A stretch of DNA of 64,000 nt from NCBI RefSeq assembly GCF_030704535.1, contig NC_081815.1:8504501-8568500 (forward strand). Direction: 5' to 3'. The position numbers and the translations under genes are program-made. The notes beneath the pieces were generated by a model, which did no database searches, had not been told where the DNA came from, and saw nothing but the letters and a program-made list of their open reading frames with translations. Shown here piece after piece: positions 46,101-56,937 of this stretch. Positions within the stretch are counted from its first letter, which is position 1; every line of letters begins with the position of its first letter. Source of the DNA: Vitis vinifera. Lineage: Eukaryota; Streptophyta; Magnoliopsida; Vitales; Vitaceae.

Positions 46101-47576
46101 CAACTAACACTTGTTTCCGATCACAGGATTGGAAGAAGACAAAGAAATGTTGATGTCTCAGATGAACTTTGAAAAGAAATTTGGACAGTCAGCTATTTTC
46201 GTAACCTCTACTTTAATGGAGCAAGGTGGTGTCCCTCCTTCCTCAAGTCCAGCAGCCCTGCTTAAGGAAGCCATTCATGTCATCAGCTGTGGCTATGAAG
46301 ACAAAACTGACTGGGGATTGGAGGTAATGTCAACAGCTAAATCACCCAAAATTCTTTCAGCAATGCCACATTCCTCACTCTTCTGCTCAAAACATAATGC
46401 TGTGTTTGGTCACTTTTCAATTGTGCAGTTGGGATGGATATATGGGTCCATTACAGAGGATATTCTAACAGGGTTCAAGATGCATTGCCGTGGTTGGAGG
46501 TCTATATACTGCATGCCAAAGAGACCAGCATTTAAGGGGTCAGCTCCCATTAACTTGTCTGATCGTCTCAACCAGGTGCTTCGGTGGGCTCTTGGCTCTG
46601 TTGAAATCTTCTTCAGTCGTCACAGCCCTGTCTGGTATGGCTACAAGGGAGGAAACCTCAAGTGGCTCGAGCGATTTGCATATGTCAACACAACAGTCTA
46701 TCCCTTCACCTCCTTACCTCTCCTTGCCTATTGTACTCTTCCTGCCATCTGCTTGCTCACCGGAAAATTCATCATGCCGACGGTAACAATATAAGCACAT
46801 AGTTAATTTACTTTTACCATATATAAATAGACAGGAATAGACTTATTTTCAATCTCACACAGACTGAAATAAATCCACTTTCAAAGGTTATGTAAAACAA
46901 AATGGAGCTTTTTCATTTGTGTTTTTCAAATGCTTTACAAGTGATTCTAGCACTTTTTCTGTACAAACTAAGTCTTGATTCATTGATGATACAGATAAGC
47001 ACTTTCGCAAGTCTCTTCTTCATTGCTCTCTTTATCTCTATCTTCGCAACTGGCATTCTGGAACTGAGGTGGAGTGGAGTGAGCATTGAGGAATGGTGGA
47101 GAAATGAGCAGTTCTGGGTCATTGGTGGTGTGTCAGCTCATCTCTTTGCAGTGGTGCAGGGTCTTCTGAAGGTTTTGGCTGGAATAGATACCAACTTCAC
47201 AGTCACATCAAAGGCAGTCGATGATGAGGAGTTCGGGGAGCTGTATACCTTCAAATGGACCACCCTCCTTATCCCTCCAACCACTCTCTTAATCATCAAC
47301 CTTGTTGGAGTAGTGGCTGGGATCTCTGATGCCATAAACAATGGGTACCAATCATGGGGACCTCTATTCGGGAAGCTCTTCTTTGCCTTCTGGGTGATTG
47401 TTCATCTCTACCCATTCCTCAAAGGTCTCATGGGGCGGCAGAACCGGACACCTACCATTGTTGTCATATGGTCTGTGCTTCTGGCTTCTATCTTCTCCTT
47501 GCTTTGGGTCCGAATTGACCCATTCATATTAAAGACCAAGGGACCTGATGTTAAGCAATGTGGAATCAATTGCTGA
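43120..47576 (+). CDS. CESA7: Cellulose synthase catalytic subunit 7 (CESA7/IRX3), secondary wall
   Basis: Exons by eye: 43120-43194, 43278-43473, 43557-43756, 43875-43974, 44100-44220, 44354-44620, 44713-45058, 45155-45418, 45512-45724, 45826-46024, 46127-46323, 46429-46782, 46995-47576. All introns are GT..AG and the frame closes at 1,037 residues; Arabidopsis CESA7 has 1,026. The product polymerises UDP-glucose into beta-1,4-glucan at the plasma membrane as part of the rosette complex with CESA4 and CESA8 in xylem and fibres. An N-terminal RING-type zinc finger (Cys 37 to about 84) has its C-x2-C pairs. Two transmembrane helices lie in exon 6. Catalytic motifs are DDG (373-375), DCD (540-542), TED (735-737) and QVLRW (775-779). 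A C-terminal membrane block follows, and the protein ends CGINC. The start [20 protein letters not shown] and the acidic EEDIDDIE region identify the CESA7 class. No defect is seen. Confidence 0.96.
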
Positions 47577-47760
47577 AGCATCACTTCCACTTCTTTGTTT
47601 GGTGCAGCTCCAGATATACATGTAAATCTTGTTTGTTACAAGTATGGTATATGAACCAACAATATAGAGCTGCACAAGAGAAATAAAGCTAGAGTGAAAG
47701 TTTTGTGTAGTATAATGCTCTATATTCAGTTTTGTATGTGAATTAAAAGAAAGTGCTGCT
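47577..47760 (+). other. CESA7 3' UTR with poly-A signal
   Basis: AATAAA occurs at 47682-47687, about 105 bp after the stop codon, in a T/A-rich context suited to plant 3' end formation. Confidence 0.6.
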
Positions 47761-49381
47761 TGTGATTCTTTTAAGAATTCTAGTTCATGGATTGCAGATC
47801 AATTCAATAGTACATGCACTCAAAGTCTCAAACTGCTAATTTTCTGTTTATTGCACCACTGGCATCTAGCTCAAGAAACAAAATACATGGAACCTTGAAA
47901 TAGAAAAGCCATAAACAATAATGTAAATAGTGTGAAGGAGCAACACTCACCAGAGTTGGGGTTGAATTCCTTTCTGGGATTTATCTAGGACTACCACATC
48001 GAATTCAGTAAAGGATCAAATTAGAGGTTTTCTACATCATGAACTTGCTTTGCCAAGGACAATGCATTCCACCTTCTTCATCCTCAGCTGTCTCTCAAGG
48101 CTTCTGAATTATCAGTAGGACAGTCTAAATTCAGAATCACTCTCTGCAATAGCACTCAATAATTAACAACACCTCTTCAAAGCTTAAGAAAAAAGAAAGG
48201 TACTATCCTGTCGTATACTTAAGAAAAAGAAAAAGCATGGTAAAACCATGTAGCTCCATGATTGCATCATGGGGTTCAAGAAAGAAGAGGAGAACAGGAT
48301 GTAAACATTGTTGTTGGTTCCATCAAAGGGAGAAGATTGAAATTTGCAAAATAGTATAACATTTAGAAGCATTTAATCTGGCCTATATGGATATTAATAG
48401 AATAAGTCTATGAAATTCGATTAAAAAAAGCATAGAAAAATACTACTTGTCATCACGTTTTTGTATATACACAGAGCCAACACAACATAAATTCCTATCA
48501 AAAAACAAAACTTAAGTTATATATTTTTGCACAAGCTGGATATAATATTAGTGCTCATTTGAAACTCACTGGATCTGTGATTTAGGGTCACAAAATAATG
48601 ATAACAATAGTAGTAATAACAATAAAAAATAAATAAAAAGTGGAAAATGGAAAGAAGATCCATGCCGACAGATAAGAAATAGGAAGAAGAGTAAGAATAG
48701 AGTGGGTCATTGTGCCCCTAGAACAAAATCATCTCCATATAAGACATAAATTAGTAACAAGTAAATTCCATATATACCCAGAAACATTTTTTTTTTTGAT
48801 AGGAATTTATGTTGTGTTGGCTCTGTGTATATACAAAAACGTGATGACAAGCAGAACAGCAAAAATCTGTGTATGGTAGCAGCTATCCTGCTAAAATACA
48901 TCCACTCCTCCATTATCTATACAAAACTGAAAAACAGAGTGTGTGACAGTAAGAAACCTGGATGATCATAATCTCAAGATTCCAAAACAGCTGGAGATTG
49001 AATGAAATGGCCAGCAGGTTTGAGGATAAGGTAAAGAACGTGATGCTGAAAACAATTTTCTGGAGGGAATTGGGGAGGTAAGTTTCAGTTATGGTATAAA
49101 ACAAAGATTCTCAATTTTTATTAGTTTTATGAGGAAAAAAAAAATATAACTTAATTGTTGTTATCATGGCAGGCCATGTCAGGGTATGGAAACAGTAGTA
49201 CTTTGTCCCATCCACTTGCTTGCAACAATTTCAAAGATGGTACTGGTCAGCATTGAGCGCGCAGAAGATCATGCATATCGGGAGTATGTAGTCTCTTGTA
49301 TTGCCATATAAGCATTATGAAACTAATGAGTGCCAGCATATCCACTCTGCATGCCTTAATTGTAGTATCGTACAATTTTGT
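47761..49381. other. Convergent intergenic region between CESA7 and the PPR gene
   Basis: No gene recognised. It holds a perfect 60-bp inverted repeat (48,446-48,505 and 48,792-48,851), listed separately. The end near 49,381 should contain the 3' UTR of the minus-strand PPR gene. Confidence 0.6.
48446..48851. repeat. Perfect 60-bp inverted repeat with 286-bp spacer (foldback)
   Basis: The 60 bases at 48446-48505 (starting CTTGTCATCACG, ending CTATCAAAAAA) are exactly the reverse complement of 48792-48851. The match stops sharply on both sides. The 286-bp spacer is AT-rich with no coding content. An RNA across it would form a 60-bp perfect stem. It could be a foldback MITE, a very young small-RNA-type hairpin locus, or the product of a local inverted duplication. 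No flanking target duplication was found. Confidence 0.9.
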
Positions 49382-51727
49382 TCACCAGTAGTCTCCACAA
49401 GAACAAATACCATCTTTGAAATGATGGAATCTATTAGCATCCCTAACAACAATCACTCTCTCTGTGATTTTGGAAATGAATTTGGTTGCATTGTGACAGT
49501 CTAAACAAACCCGTAGATTCTTGATGATTCTGATTTCAGTTCCAGGCTCAGAAGTAATGAGCCCAAAAGCAATTGCCAACTTCTCACTATGAACCTTTAC
49601 CATTAACTCTTTCTCTTCCTCTTCCACATCATGCAAAGCTGTGCCAGTCTCTGTCTGAAATCCAGCCTCCCTCATCTTTCCTGTTAACTTCTCCAGCATT
49701 GCATAGATTGCTGTTGCTTGAGGGTGGGACTGATCACCAGATGTAAAGATATGTAGGGTGTTAGCAACCTCAATTAGAGTGCAACCAGGAGTTTTTGCAA
49801 GCTTCCTCCTCTTAACTACTCCTCGTACAGAAGCAGCCTCAGGATAATTTTGGCCAGCCGAGTATATGTTAGAAAGTAAAACATAGTACCCCACATTTTG
49901 AGGGTCCAATTCAAACAGCTTATCAGAAGCCAGACGAGCTAAGTTTGCATCCTTGTGGATCATACAAGCACCAAGTAATGCACCCCACACTGGAGGACCC
50001 GGCTCAACTGGCATTTTCCTTATAAAATCCAAGGCCTTGTCCAAATTTCCAGCTCGGCCAAGGAGGTCAACCATGCAGGCATAATGCTCTGGTAAGGGCT
50101 CAAAGCCATGATCATGGACCATAGAACGGAAAATCTCATCTCCTTCTCTAACTAAACCAGCATGACTGCAAGCATATAAGACAGAAAGGAATGTAACCCC
50201 AGTTGGGGAAACCCTAGAATGCAACATCTCATTAAAAAGGTTTAGCGCTTCATGGCCATATCCATGGAGGCCATAGCCAGAAATCATTGCATTCCAAGTA
50301 ACTGCATTTTTTTCTGGCATCATGCTGAATAATCTTTGAGCCTCAGTAATGCTCCCACATTTTGCATACATGTCAATTAGAGCCGTTGAGACAAATATAT
50401 TGGACTCAAAACTCTCTCTGTTAATTAAATCATGGACCCATTTTCCTAGACTTAGAGCACCAAGTTGAGCACAAGCTGAAAGAATACTTGTAACAGTGAC
50501 GGGATTTGGACGGACTTCACACTTCTGCATTTCCTGGAAAAGTGATATTGCCTTCTCTGTTAACCCATTCTGGGCATAACCTGAGATCATAGCATTCCAA
50601 GATGCCAAACTCTTCTCTGAAGATTCATCAAAAAGCAGCCTTGCAGATTCAATCTCATTCAATCTACTATAAACTGTAGTTAATGCAGTTGAAACTGAAG
50701 AATTAGAAACCACACCAGATTTTGTACAGAAACCATGAATGCAGCGAGTAAGATGCAGATGACCAAATGGAAAAAACACAGGAATCAACCCTACAATTGA
50801 GCTTGAATTGACTTTTTCCCCAGAAACAAGCAATTCTTTAAAAAGCCTAACTGAAGACTCAGTCTCATTATTGCAAGTGTACCCAGATATCATTGCATTA
50901 TAAGAAACCAAATCGGGCTGCCCAATCTGTCCAAACAACAACCTTGCTGTCTCAATCTCTCCACACTTTGAATACAAACAAGCCAATCCCGTAATAACAT
51001 AAGCATGTGAATGAAACCCAACTTTCATCGCCAAACACTGAATCCCCATCCCCAATGCCAAGTCCTGCAGCTCTGCCACCCCAGGAAGAACAGCAGCCAC
51101 AGTGGTGGAATCAAACCCAATTCCCCCCTTAACCATATCCCCGAAAATTAGAATCGCCTCATCAAAACAAGAATTCTTCACCAACCCAGATACCATCGTA
51201 TTCCATAACACCGTATCCCTCTCCAGCATTCCATCAAACACCTTCCTTGCAGCCGCGACCCGCGAAAACTTGAAGTAACAGGCAACGATAGCAGATCCCA
51301 CGAACAAATCTGAGCCAAAACCAGCAACAATGGAATGCGCATGCAACAACAACCCCAGCCCAAGCGAAGACGCACCCGATATAACAAAGGCATAGGTGAA
51401 ATTATCAGGCTCAAGAGGAGTACTTTTCCGAAGATGGGTGTAGAGAGAAACAGCTGAAGAAGGTGAGTTATTGAGAGAAAAGGCTCTGATAAGGACATTG
51501 TAGAGGAAAAGATCAGGATTGGGGATAGTAGAGAAGAGCAGAGAGGCTTGGTCTATGGCTTTGAGGTGTGAGAGCTTGTGGGTGAGTTTGGTGACAGTTA
51601 CGAGGTCGTTATGGAGACCGTTGAGAATGATTTGGGCATGTGTTTGGTTGAGCTGGTGGAGAGTTGAGACTCTGTTGATTAGAGTTAGAAACAAGTTTCT
51701 AGTCGAGGCTATGCCTCTGTACAACAT
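49382..51727 (-). CDS. DYW9: Pentatricopeptide repeat protein with E and DYW domains (RNA editing factor)
   Basis: A single-exon 781-residue PLS-class PPR protein. The N-terminus (about 1-40) is weakly basic and presequence-like. Residues about 45-600 are PPR motifs of the P, L and S types, for example PDLVSYNAMISGYTCN and KSLASWNAMISGYAQNGL. The E/E+ region and a complete C-terminal DYW deaminase domain follow. The zinc-binding parts are visible: HSE (713-715), CLDCH (741-745) and the terminal CSCGDYW. DYW-PPR proteins recognise single sites in organellar transcripts through their repeats and catalyse C-to-U editing. The sequence closely resembles Arabidopsis AT4G30700 (DYW9/MEF29), a mitochondrial editing factor, and the neighbouring QWRF gene supports orthology. 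It is intronless, as most PPR genes are, and has no internal stop. The target site cannot be read from this sequence alone. Confidence 0.95.
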   Translation of the reverse strand: MLYRGIASTRNLFLTLINRVSTLHQLNQTHAQIILNGLHNDLVTVTKLTHKLSHLKAIDQASLLFSTIPNPDLFLYNVLIRAFSLNNSPSSAVSLYTHLRKSTPLEPDNFTYAFVISGASSLGLGLLLHAHSIVAGFGSDLFVGSAIVACYFKFSRVAAARKVFDGMLERDTVLWNTMVSGLVKNSCFDEAILIFGDMVKGGIGFDSTTVAAVLPGVAELQDLALGMGIQCLAMKVGFHSHAYVITGLACLYSKCGEIETARLLFGQIGQPDLVSYNAMISGYTCNNETESSVRLFKELLVSGEKVNSSSIVGLIPVFFPFGHLHLTRCIHGFCTKSGVVSNSSVSTALTTVYSRLNEIESARLLFDESSEKSLASWNAMISGYAQNGLTEKAISLFQEMQKCEVRPNPVTVTSILSACAQLGALSLGKWVHDLINRESFESNIFVSTALIDMYAKCGSITEAQRLFSMMPEKNAVTWNAMISGYGLHGYGHEALNLFNEMLHSRVSPTGVTFLSVLYACSHAGLVREGDEIFRSMVHDHGFEPLPEHYACMVDLLGRAGNLDKALDFIRKMPVEPGPPVWGALLGACMIHKDANLARLASDKLFELDPQNVGYYVLLSNIYSAGQNYPEAASVRGVVKRRKLAKTPGCTLIEVANTLHIFTSGDQSHPQATAIYAMLEKLTGKMREAGFQTETGTALHDVEEEEKELMVKVHSEKLAIAFGLITSEPGTEIRIIKNLRVCLDCHNATKFISKITERVIVVRDANRFHHFKDGICSCGDYW

Positions 51728-51831
51728 TTGTTTTGATGAATGCTGGTGGGGCTTTAGTTGGTATGAGTGATTTAAGGAGTGTTTATCTTATTTGAAGAGC
51801 TTGAGCTTATGTTTGACAAGGGAGGAAATGA

Positions 51832-51872
<41 letters not shown>

Positions 51873-52576
51873 GTGTGGTATTTGGTTTACTATGAGAAGT
51901 ATAAAAAAAAAAAAAAATTAAACATAATTAAAAATTTCAAATTATTTAACCTTTATATGAAAAAAGAAAAATAAGTTAAATAGATTAAAAAAAATATGTA
52001 AAATAATATATTGACTTCAATTTTTTTTTTTAATTAGGGGCTTATCCCATTGTTAAAGTTTTTTCATACTTCAATTAAATTTGTTGATAAATCTAATTTT
52101 TTTCTATTTATTTATAATGTCATGCAATTCAGAGTGTCTAACTCATGTTTTCTTATATTTTTTGTATAAGAGAAGACATCATTCAAACCCCTTATCCAAA
52201 ACACGTTCATACACATTTTTTTGAATCTAAAAAGAATTTAATTTTGGTTTCTAGTATATGTAAATCGAATTATTCAATATTTTTCAATAAACAAGTTGTT
52301 ATTAAAAAAAATGATTCATTTATATACTTAGGATCTTTAGTTAATAACTTTTATAGTGTAACTCCATTATCAATATTGTTAAGTAATAAGAATAATCATA
52401 TCTCACTAGAAAAAAAAGGAATCTAATACTAATCAAACATATTTTTGGCACTTATCTTTAGGTTATATTATTCTAAATAAGATCCAAAAACTAGTTAAAT
52501 TTGAAACATTACACTCTTTGATTCTAAAAATCTTCCAATATGCGAATCTTATATAGAAGGTAAAATGAGCAAGAGG
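51728..52576. other. Upstream region of the PPR gene
   Basis: Starts with the short 5' flank of the PPR gene, then a (TAA)n microsatellite at about 51,831-51,870 and AT-rich DNA up to the copia target duplication. No gene is supported. Confidence 0.5.
51831..51870. repeat. (AAT)n microsatellite
   Basis: About 13 pure AAT units, some 105 bp upstream of the PPR start codon. Confidence 0.95.
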
Positions 52577-52581
52577 CCTTT
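52577..52581 (+). repeat. Target site duplication of the minus-strand copia element
   Basis: CCTTT before the left LTR, repeated at 56933-56937 after the right LTR. Confidence 0.85.
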
Positions 52582-53323
52582 TGTTATGAAAAACGAGAAT
52601 AGACAATAAGAAAAATAAGAACACACAGATTTATGTGGAAAACCCTAGACGGGAAAAACCACTGGCAAAGGAGAAGAATAATCCACTATGTTAAAAATTG
52701 GTACAAAAGGGGAGAGTATCAAGCGGTTGCAATATAAATCCCTGAAAACCTATACACCATCGCATATATATATGGAAGAGAAAAATAAATAAAGCAAGAA
52801 AGAAATCCATAATTTGTTTTTTCACCATATATATCGCACTGCGAAGATTTTAGGTTGAACCAAAAAAGGAAATCGAGTCACCAAACTCTAACATCTCCAC
52901 CTTGACGCGAATTCCAATGTAAGGAATGGAAAAAACAAACTCCAATCTTCAACAAAAAAACTCTTCACTTCTTCCACAAACCCCAAAGAGTAATTCAACA
53001 ACGAATACTAACCAAGTCCAAGCAATGCTCAAAATTGGCTACAAGGAATATCTTTGTCATCATATCAGTAGGTTTATCATGGGTGCTAACTTTGGCCACA
53101 ACAATAGCCAAAGTTCTTTATCAGGATTTGCCATGTATCTACTGACTGCATTGACTGCATATGATAAATTTGGAAGTAAACAAACCATAGCATACATGAG
53201 AGACCTCACTACACTAGAATATGGAACTCGTGACATATAATCAATGTCATCATCTGATTGTGGAGATAAAGCAGATGAAAGTCTTAAATAAGCTGCTAAT
53301 GGAGTGCTAACAGGTTTGGCATT

Positions 53324-53620
53324 CTACATATTGAACCTGTGAAGAACTTTCTCAATGTACCCTATTTGATTTAGGTATAATTTACCTACCTTTCTGTATT
53401 TTAGAATCTCCATTCCAAGTATCTTCTTTGTCACTCCTAAGTCTTTTGTCTCAAACTCCTTACTGAGTTGGACTTTTACTTTTCTTATCTTTTCCTTATC
53501 CTTGGCTTCCATTAACAAATCATCAACATATAAGAGTAGATATATAAATAACCCATCATCATTCCTTTTAAAGTAGACACAACTGACATAATTGCTTCTT
53601 TTAAAACCATGAGTAGTCAT
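53324..53620 (-). pseudogene. Copia RT C-terminal fragment
   Basis: Contains the catalytic box YVDDLL and the following LSKEFETKDLG and ILGMEI motifs of copia reverse transcriptase. It continues downstream as STPLAAYLRLS-like sequence to about 53,140, after which the central RNase H domain is missing. Confidence 0.85.
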
Positions 53621-53734
53621 GAATGAGTCAAACCTCTTATACCACTGTCTAGGTGACTAGTTCAGGCCATAGAGAGACTTTTTCAGCAAACACACATAGT
53701 CTTCAATTCCTAAAACTATAAAACCCTCAAGCTG

Positions 53735-54592
53735 CTACATGTAGATGTCCTCTTCAAGTTCTCCATGTAAGAATGTTGTCTTCACATCCAATTGCTCAAG
53801 CTCAAAATCATGCATGATCATAATACCAAGCAAAGCTTGAATCGAACTATGCTTTACAACTGGAGAAAACACATCAGTGAAGTCTATACTTGGAATCTGA
53901 TTGTAGCCCTTTGCAACTAATCTTGCTTTATACCCGGCTTCTTCAACTCCTGGTATTCCTTCTTTCCTCTTGAACACCCATTTGCAACGAACAACCTTTT
54001 TACCTTTAGGTAGTCTCATTAAGTCCCATGTGTCATTCTTATGAAGTGACTCCATCTCCTCCTGCATAGGAATCATCCATTTGCTAAAATCATTACAATT
54101 AATTGTCTCTAAGTAAGTAGAAGATTCTGCACTAAAGTCAATACCTTCGGCCACATTTAAGGCATAAGCAACCAAATCAGCCTCAACATGTCTCTGTGGA
54201 AGATTAATATCTCTTCTAGGCTTGACTTTAGCAACATAATACTGTGGTGGTGTCGGTGGTGGTGAGGGAACAACAACACCACTCTTCATCTCTGAACTAG
54301 ACTGAGATGTAGACTCTGGTATGGATCCTAACCCAAACTCAAACTCAAACTCCACCCATGTGCTTGGTTTTTGTTGCTCTTTATCACAAGAATCTCTAAA
54401 AGATGAGTCATGAAGTATAACAGTTTCATAAAAAATAACATCTTTACTAACTATGACTTTCTTGGTTTTTGGACACCATAACCTATATCCTTTAACACCA
54501 TAATTATAGCCAAGGAAGACATACTTTATAGATCTAGGTTCTAGTTTTCCATTATCAACATGAGCATAGGTAGGACATCCAAATATCTTCAA
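53735..54592 (-). pseudogene. Copia integrase end and RT N-terminal part
   Basis: The 285-residue frame starts in the integrase C-terminal region (KIFGCPTYAHVDNGKLEPRS, FLGYNYGVKGYRLW) and runs into RT (WVFKRKEGIPGVEEAGYKAR, LVAKGYNQ, IDFTDVFSPVVKHSSI, LDVKTTFLHGELEEDIYM). This is the canonical copia order. A stop separates it from the YVDD segment. Confidence 0.88.
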
Positions 54593-55065
54593 ATCAGAGT
54601 AACTAGTAGGAGTACCAAACCATACCTCTTGTGGAGTTATTTTGTCAATAGCAGTTGAGGAAGAACGATTAATCAGGATACAAGCTGTAAAGGCAGCTTC
54701 AGCTCAAAAAGACTTAGGTAAACCAGCATAGGAGAGCATACAACATACTTTCTTCATCAAAGTCCTATTCATTCGCTCTACCACATTGTTTTGCTATGGA
54801 GTATGACGAATTGTATGATGTCTCACAATTCTTTTTAACTTACATAGAACATTAAACTCATAAGAACAAAACTCTAAGCCATTATCAGTGCAAAGACGTT
54901 TTACCTGTTTTCCTATCTGTTTCTCAATCATAATCTTCTACTCCTTGAATGTAGCTAGCACATCACTTTTTTGCTTCAAGAAGAACACCTAACATTTTTT
55001 GGAAAAATCATCAATGATAGTCAACATATAATTAGCATCTCTCTTAGAAGCACCCTAGATGGTCC

Positions 55066-55700
55066 TTAGAGATCAGAATTTATATAATCGAGTGTCCCAT
55101 TTGTGTTGTGAATGTTTTTTGTAAATTTGACTCTCATCTGCTTCCTAAAAACAAAATGCTCATAGAGATTCAATTTACTAATACTCAAACCATTAAGAAG
55201 TCCTCTTCTACTCAATTCAATCATCTCATTCTCACTCATATGCCTAAGACGCATATGCCAAAGTTTAGTAACATCACCATTTGATAAGGAAGGAGTAACA
55301 ACAACTCTTGTAATTGTGGATCCCTATAAGGCATATAATTTAGCAAATCTTTTTATGCCCTTTCATCACAACAAGAACATCTTTGCTAACCTTCAAGACT
55401 CTACCTTCATCAGTGTACTTATACCTTTTTTAATCAAGAGTACTCAACGAGATAAGACTCTTCTTTAGATTTGGAACATGTCTCACATCACCAAGTGTCC
55501 TGATAACCTCATCAAACATTTTGATTTTGACCGTTCTAATATCAGCTATCTTACAAGATGCATTATTTCCCATCAACACAACATCTTTGGACACCATTTC
55601 ATATGTTAACAAGCAGTCCCAATTAGGACACATATGAAACGTGCAACCTGAATTAAGAATCCAATCCTCGCAAGGTTTGGAGTCGCCATTAGAAAAAAAA
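55066..55700 (-). pseudogene. Copia protease and GAG-pre-integrase pieces
   Basis: Reads DWILNSGCTFHMCPNW, where the family has D-S-G, so the catalytic aspartate is replaced by Asn. It continues through NNASCKIADIRTVKIKMFD and, after a frame break, the GAG-pre-integrase motif (MRLRHMSENEMIELSRRGLL). A poly-T tract (minus strand) lies just before the protease. Confidence 0.8.
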
Positions 55701-55806
55701 AAAAAAAAAGTACTCCATCACTATACTTGTCTTCCGTAACATTGGTTTCACCGGATTTTTCTAGTTGTTTTCCCTTTTGATTTGCAACAACTCTCTTATT
55801 CTTATT

Positions 55807-56220
55807 CTATAACTTATAGCATTTAGATTTAATGTGCCCATTTTTCTTACAATACCTGTAGGTTTTGTTTTTATTACTGGATTTCGATCTGCTCCTCGCA
55901 TCACCACTAGAATTTCTTTCCTGTGTCCTCCCTTGAATAACAAGGCCCTTTGCTTGAGCCTCAAATCCAACCACAAGTTGTTTCATCTTCTCCTCATAAA
56001 ATAAAGTATAAAAAACTTTTTCCAGAGTAAGAGTGCCACAACTATACAAAATAGTATCTTTGAAAGTCGCATATGAAGAGGACAACGAACACAATAAAAT
56101 CAACCCTAAATCTTCTTCATTGTACTTAATTTTCATGGTCTCTAAATCAAAAACAATTTCCTTAAAGACAGTTAAGTGATCTTCTAAAGACACACCTTCT
56201 GTCATACGGTGAGAATACAA
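55807..56220 (-). pseudogene. Copia gag fragment with zinc knuckle
   Basis: A 137-residue piece with the Gag helical region and, at the end, YCKKNGHIKSKCYKL, a CCHC knuckle. The N-terminal part of gag lies upstream to about 56,570 in other frames. Non-functional. Confidence 0.8.
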
Positions 56221-56769
56221 TCACTACTTCAAATGCAACTTACTAGTTAGATTTTTCATCATGCACAATTGCCCCAACTTTAACCATAATACAACGACGG
56301 TTTTCTCTTTTAGATTGTCCTATACAATTTGATTTGATAGATGAAGATGAATTTGAGATAGGGTATTTCAGTCCTTATGTTGTTTTTCCTCTTATGTCCA
56401 CGACGAGGACATCTTATCAAACCTTAACAGTGCATCATCCAAATCCATCTACGCAAGCACAACCCACATCTTAACCTGCCATAGCGAAAATTTGGTGTTG
56501 CGATGCAAAAGTGGAATATCGTATTTTATGTTGCCATTATCGAGAAGATCAAACCTCTCACTAATCAAACCTCGCTCTGATACCAGTTTGTTATGGAAAA
56601 GCGAGAATAGGTAATAAGAAAAATAAGAACACACATAGATTTATGTGGAAAACCCTAGACGGGAAAAATCACGGGCGGAGGAAAAAAATAATCCGCTATG
56701 TCAAAAATTGGTACAAAATGGGAGAGTATCAAGCAACTATAATATAAATCCCTGAAAACCTATACACCA

Positions 56770-56773
<4 letters not shown>

Positions 56774-56811
<38 letters not shown>
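56774..56811. repeat. (TA)n microsatellite inside the copia 5' LTR
   Basis: A pure TA run of about 38 bp. The homologous place in the other LTR (52,766-52,774) has only four units, which accounts for most of the length difference between the LTRs. Confidence 0.9.
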
Positions 56812-56821
<10 letters not shown>

Positions 56822-56937
56822 AAAATAAATAAAGCATAAAAGAAATCCATAATTTTTTCTTCACCATATATATTGCACCACAAAGATTTCAGGTTGGACC
56901 AAAAAAAGAAATCAGGTCACCAAGCTTTAACACCTTT

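Larger units (their letters stand above)
52582..56932 (-). mobile_element. Ty1/copia LTR retrotransposon (Tnt1-like), degenerate, minus strand
   Basis: The LTRs lie at 52582-52893 (312 bp) and 56589-56932 (344 bp, longer because of a TA expansion). Both have TG..CA ends and a 5-bp duplication CCTTT. On the minus strand the 5' LTR is followed by TGGTATCAGAGC (tRNA-Met primer site, 56572-56583), and a purine tract (AAGGTGGAGA) precedes the 3' LTR. Internally, from right to left, come gag with a CCHC knuckle, protease, GAG-pre-integrase, parts of integrase and RT with YVDDLL. The RNase H middle is missing. Many stops and frameshifts, plus clear differences between the LTRs, show it is older than the element at 4,993. 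Confidence 0.92.

Noticed and set aside
52926..53240. 104-codon plus-strand open frame
   Set aside because: It is antisense to the degenerate copia pol remnant and its 3' untranslated part.
55690..55705. GGAGTCGCCAT followed by poly-A, looking like the gypsy leader motif seen at 9,225
   Set aside because: On the minus strand it is part of the copia coding sequence just before the protease motif, so the resemblance is coincidental.
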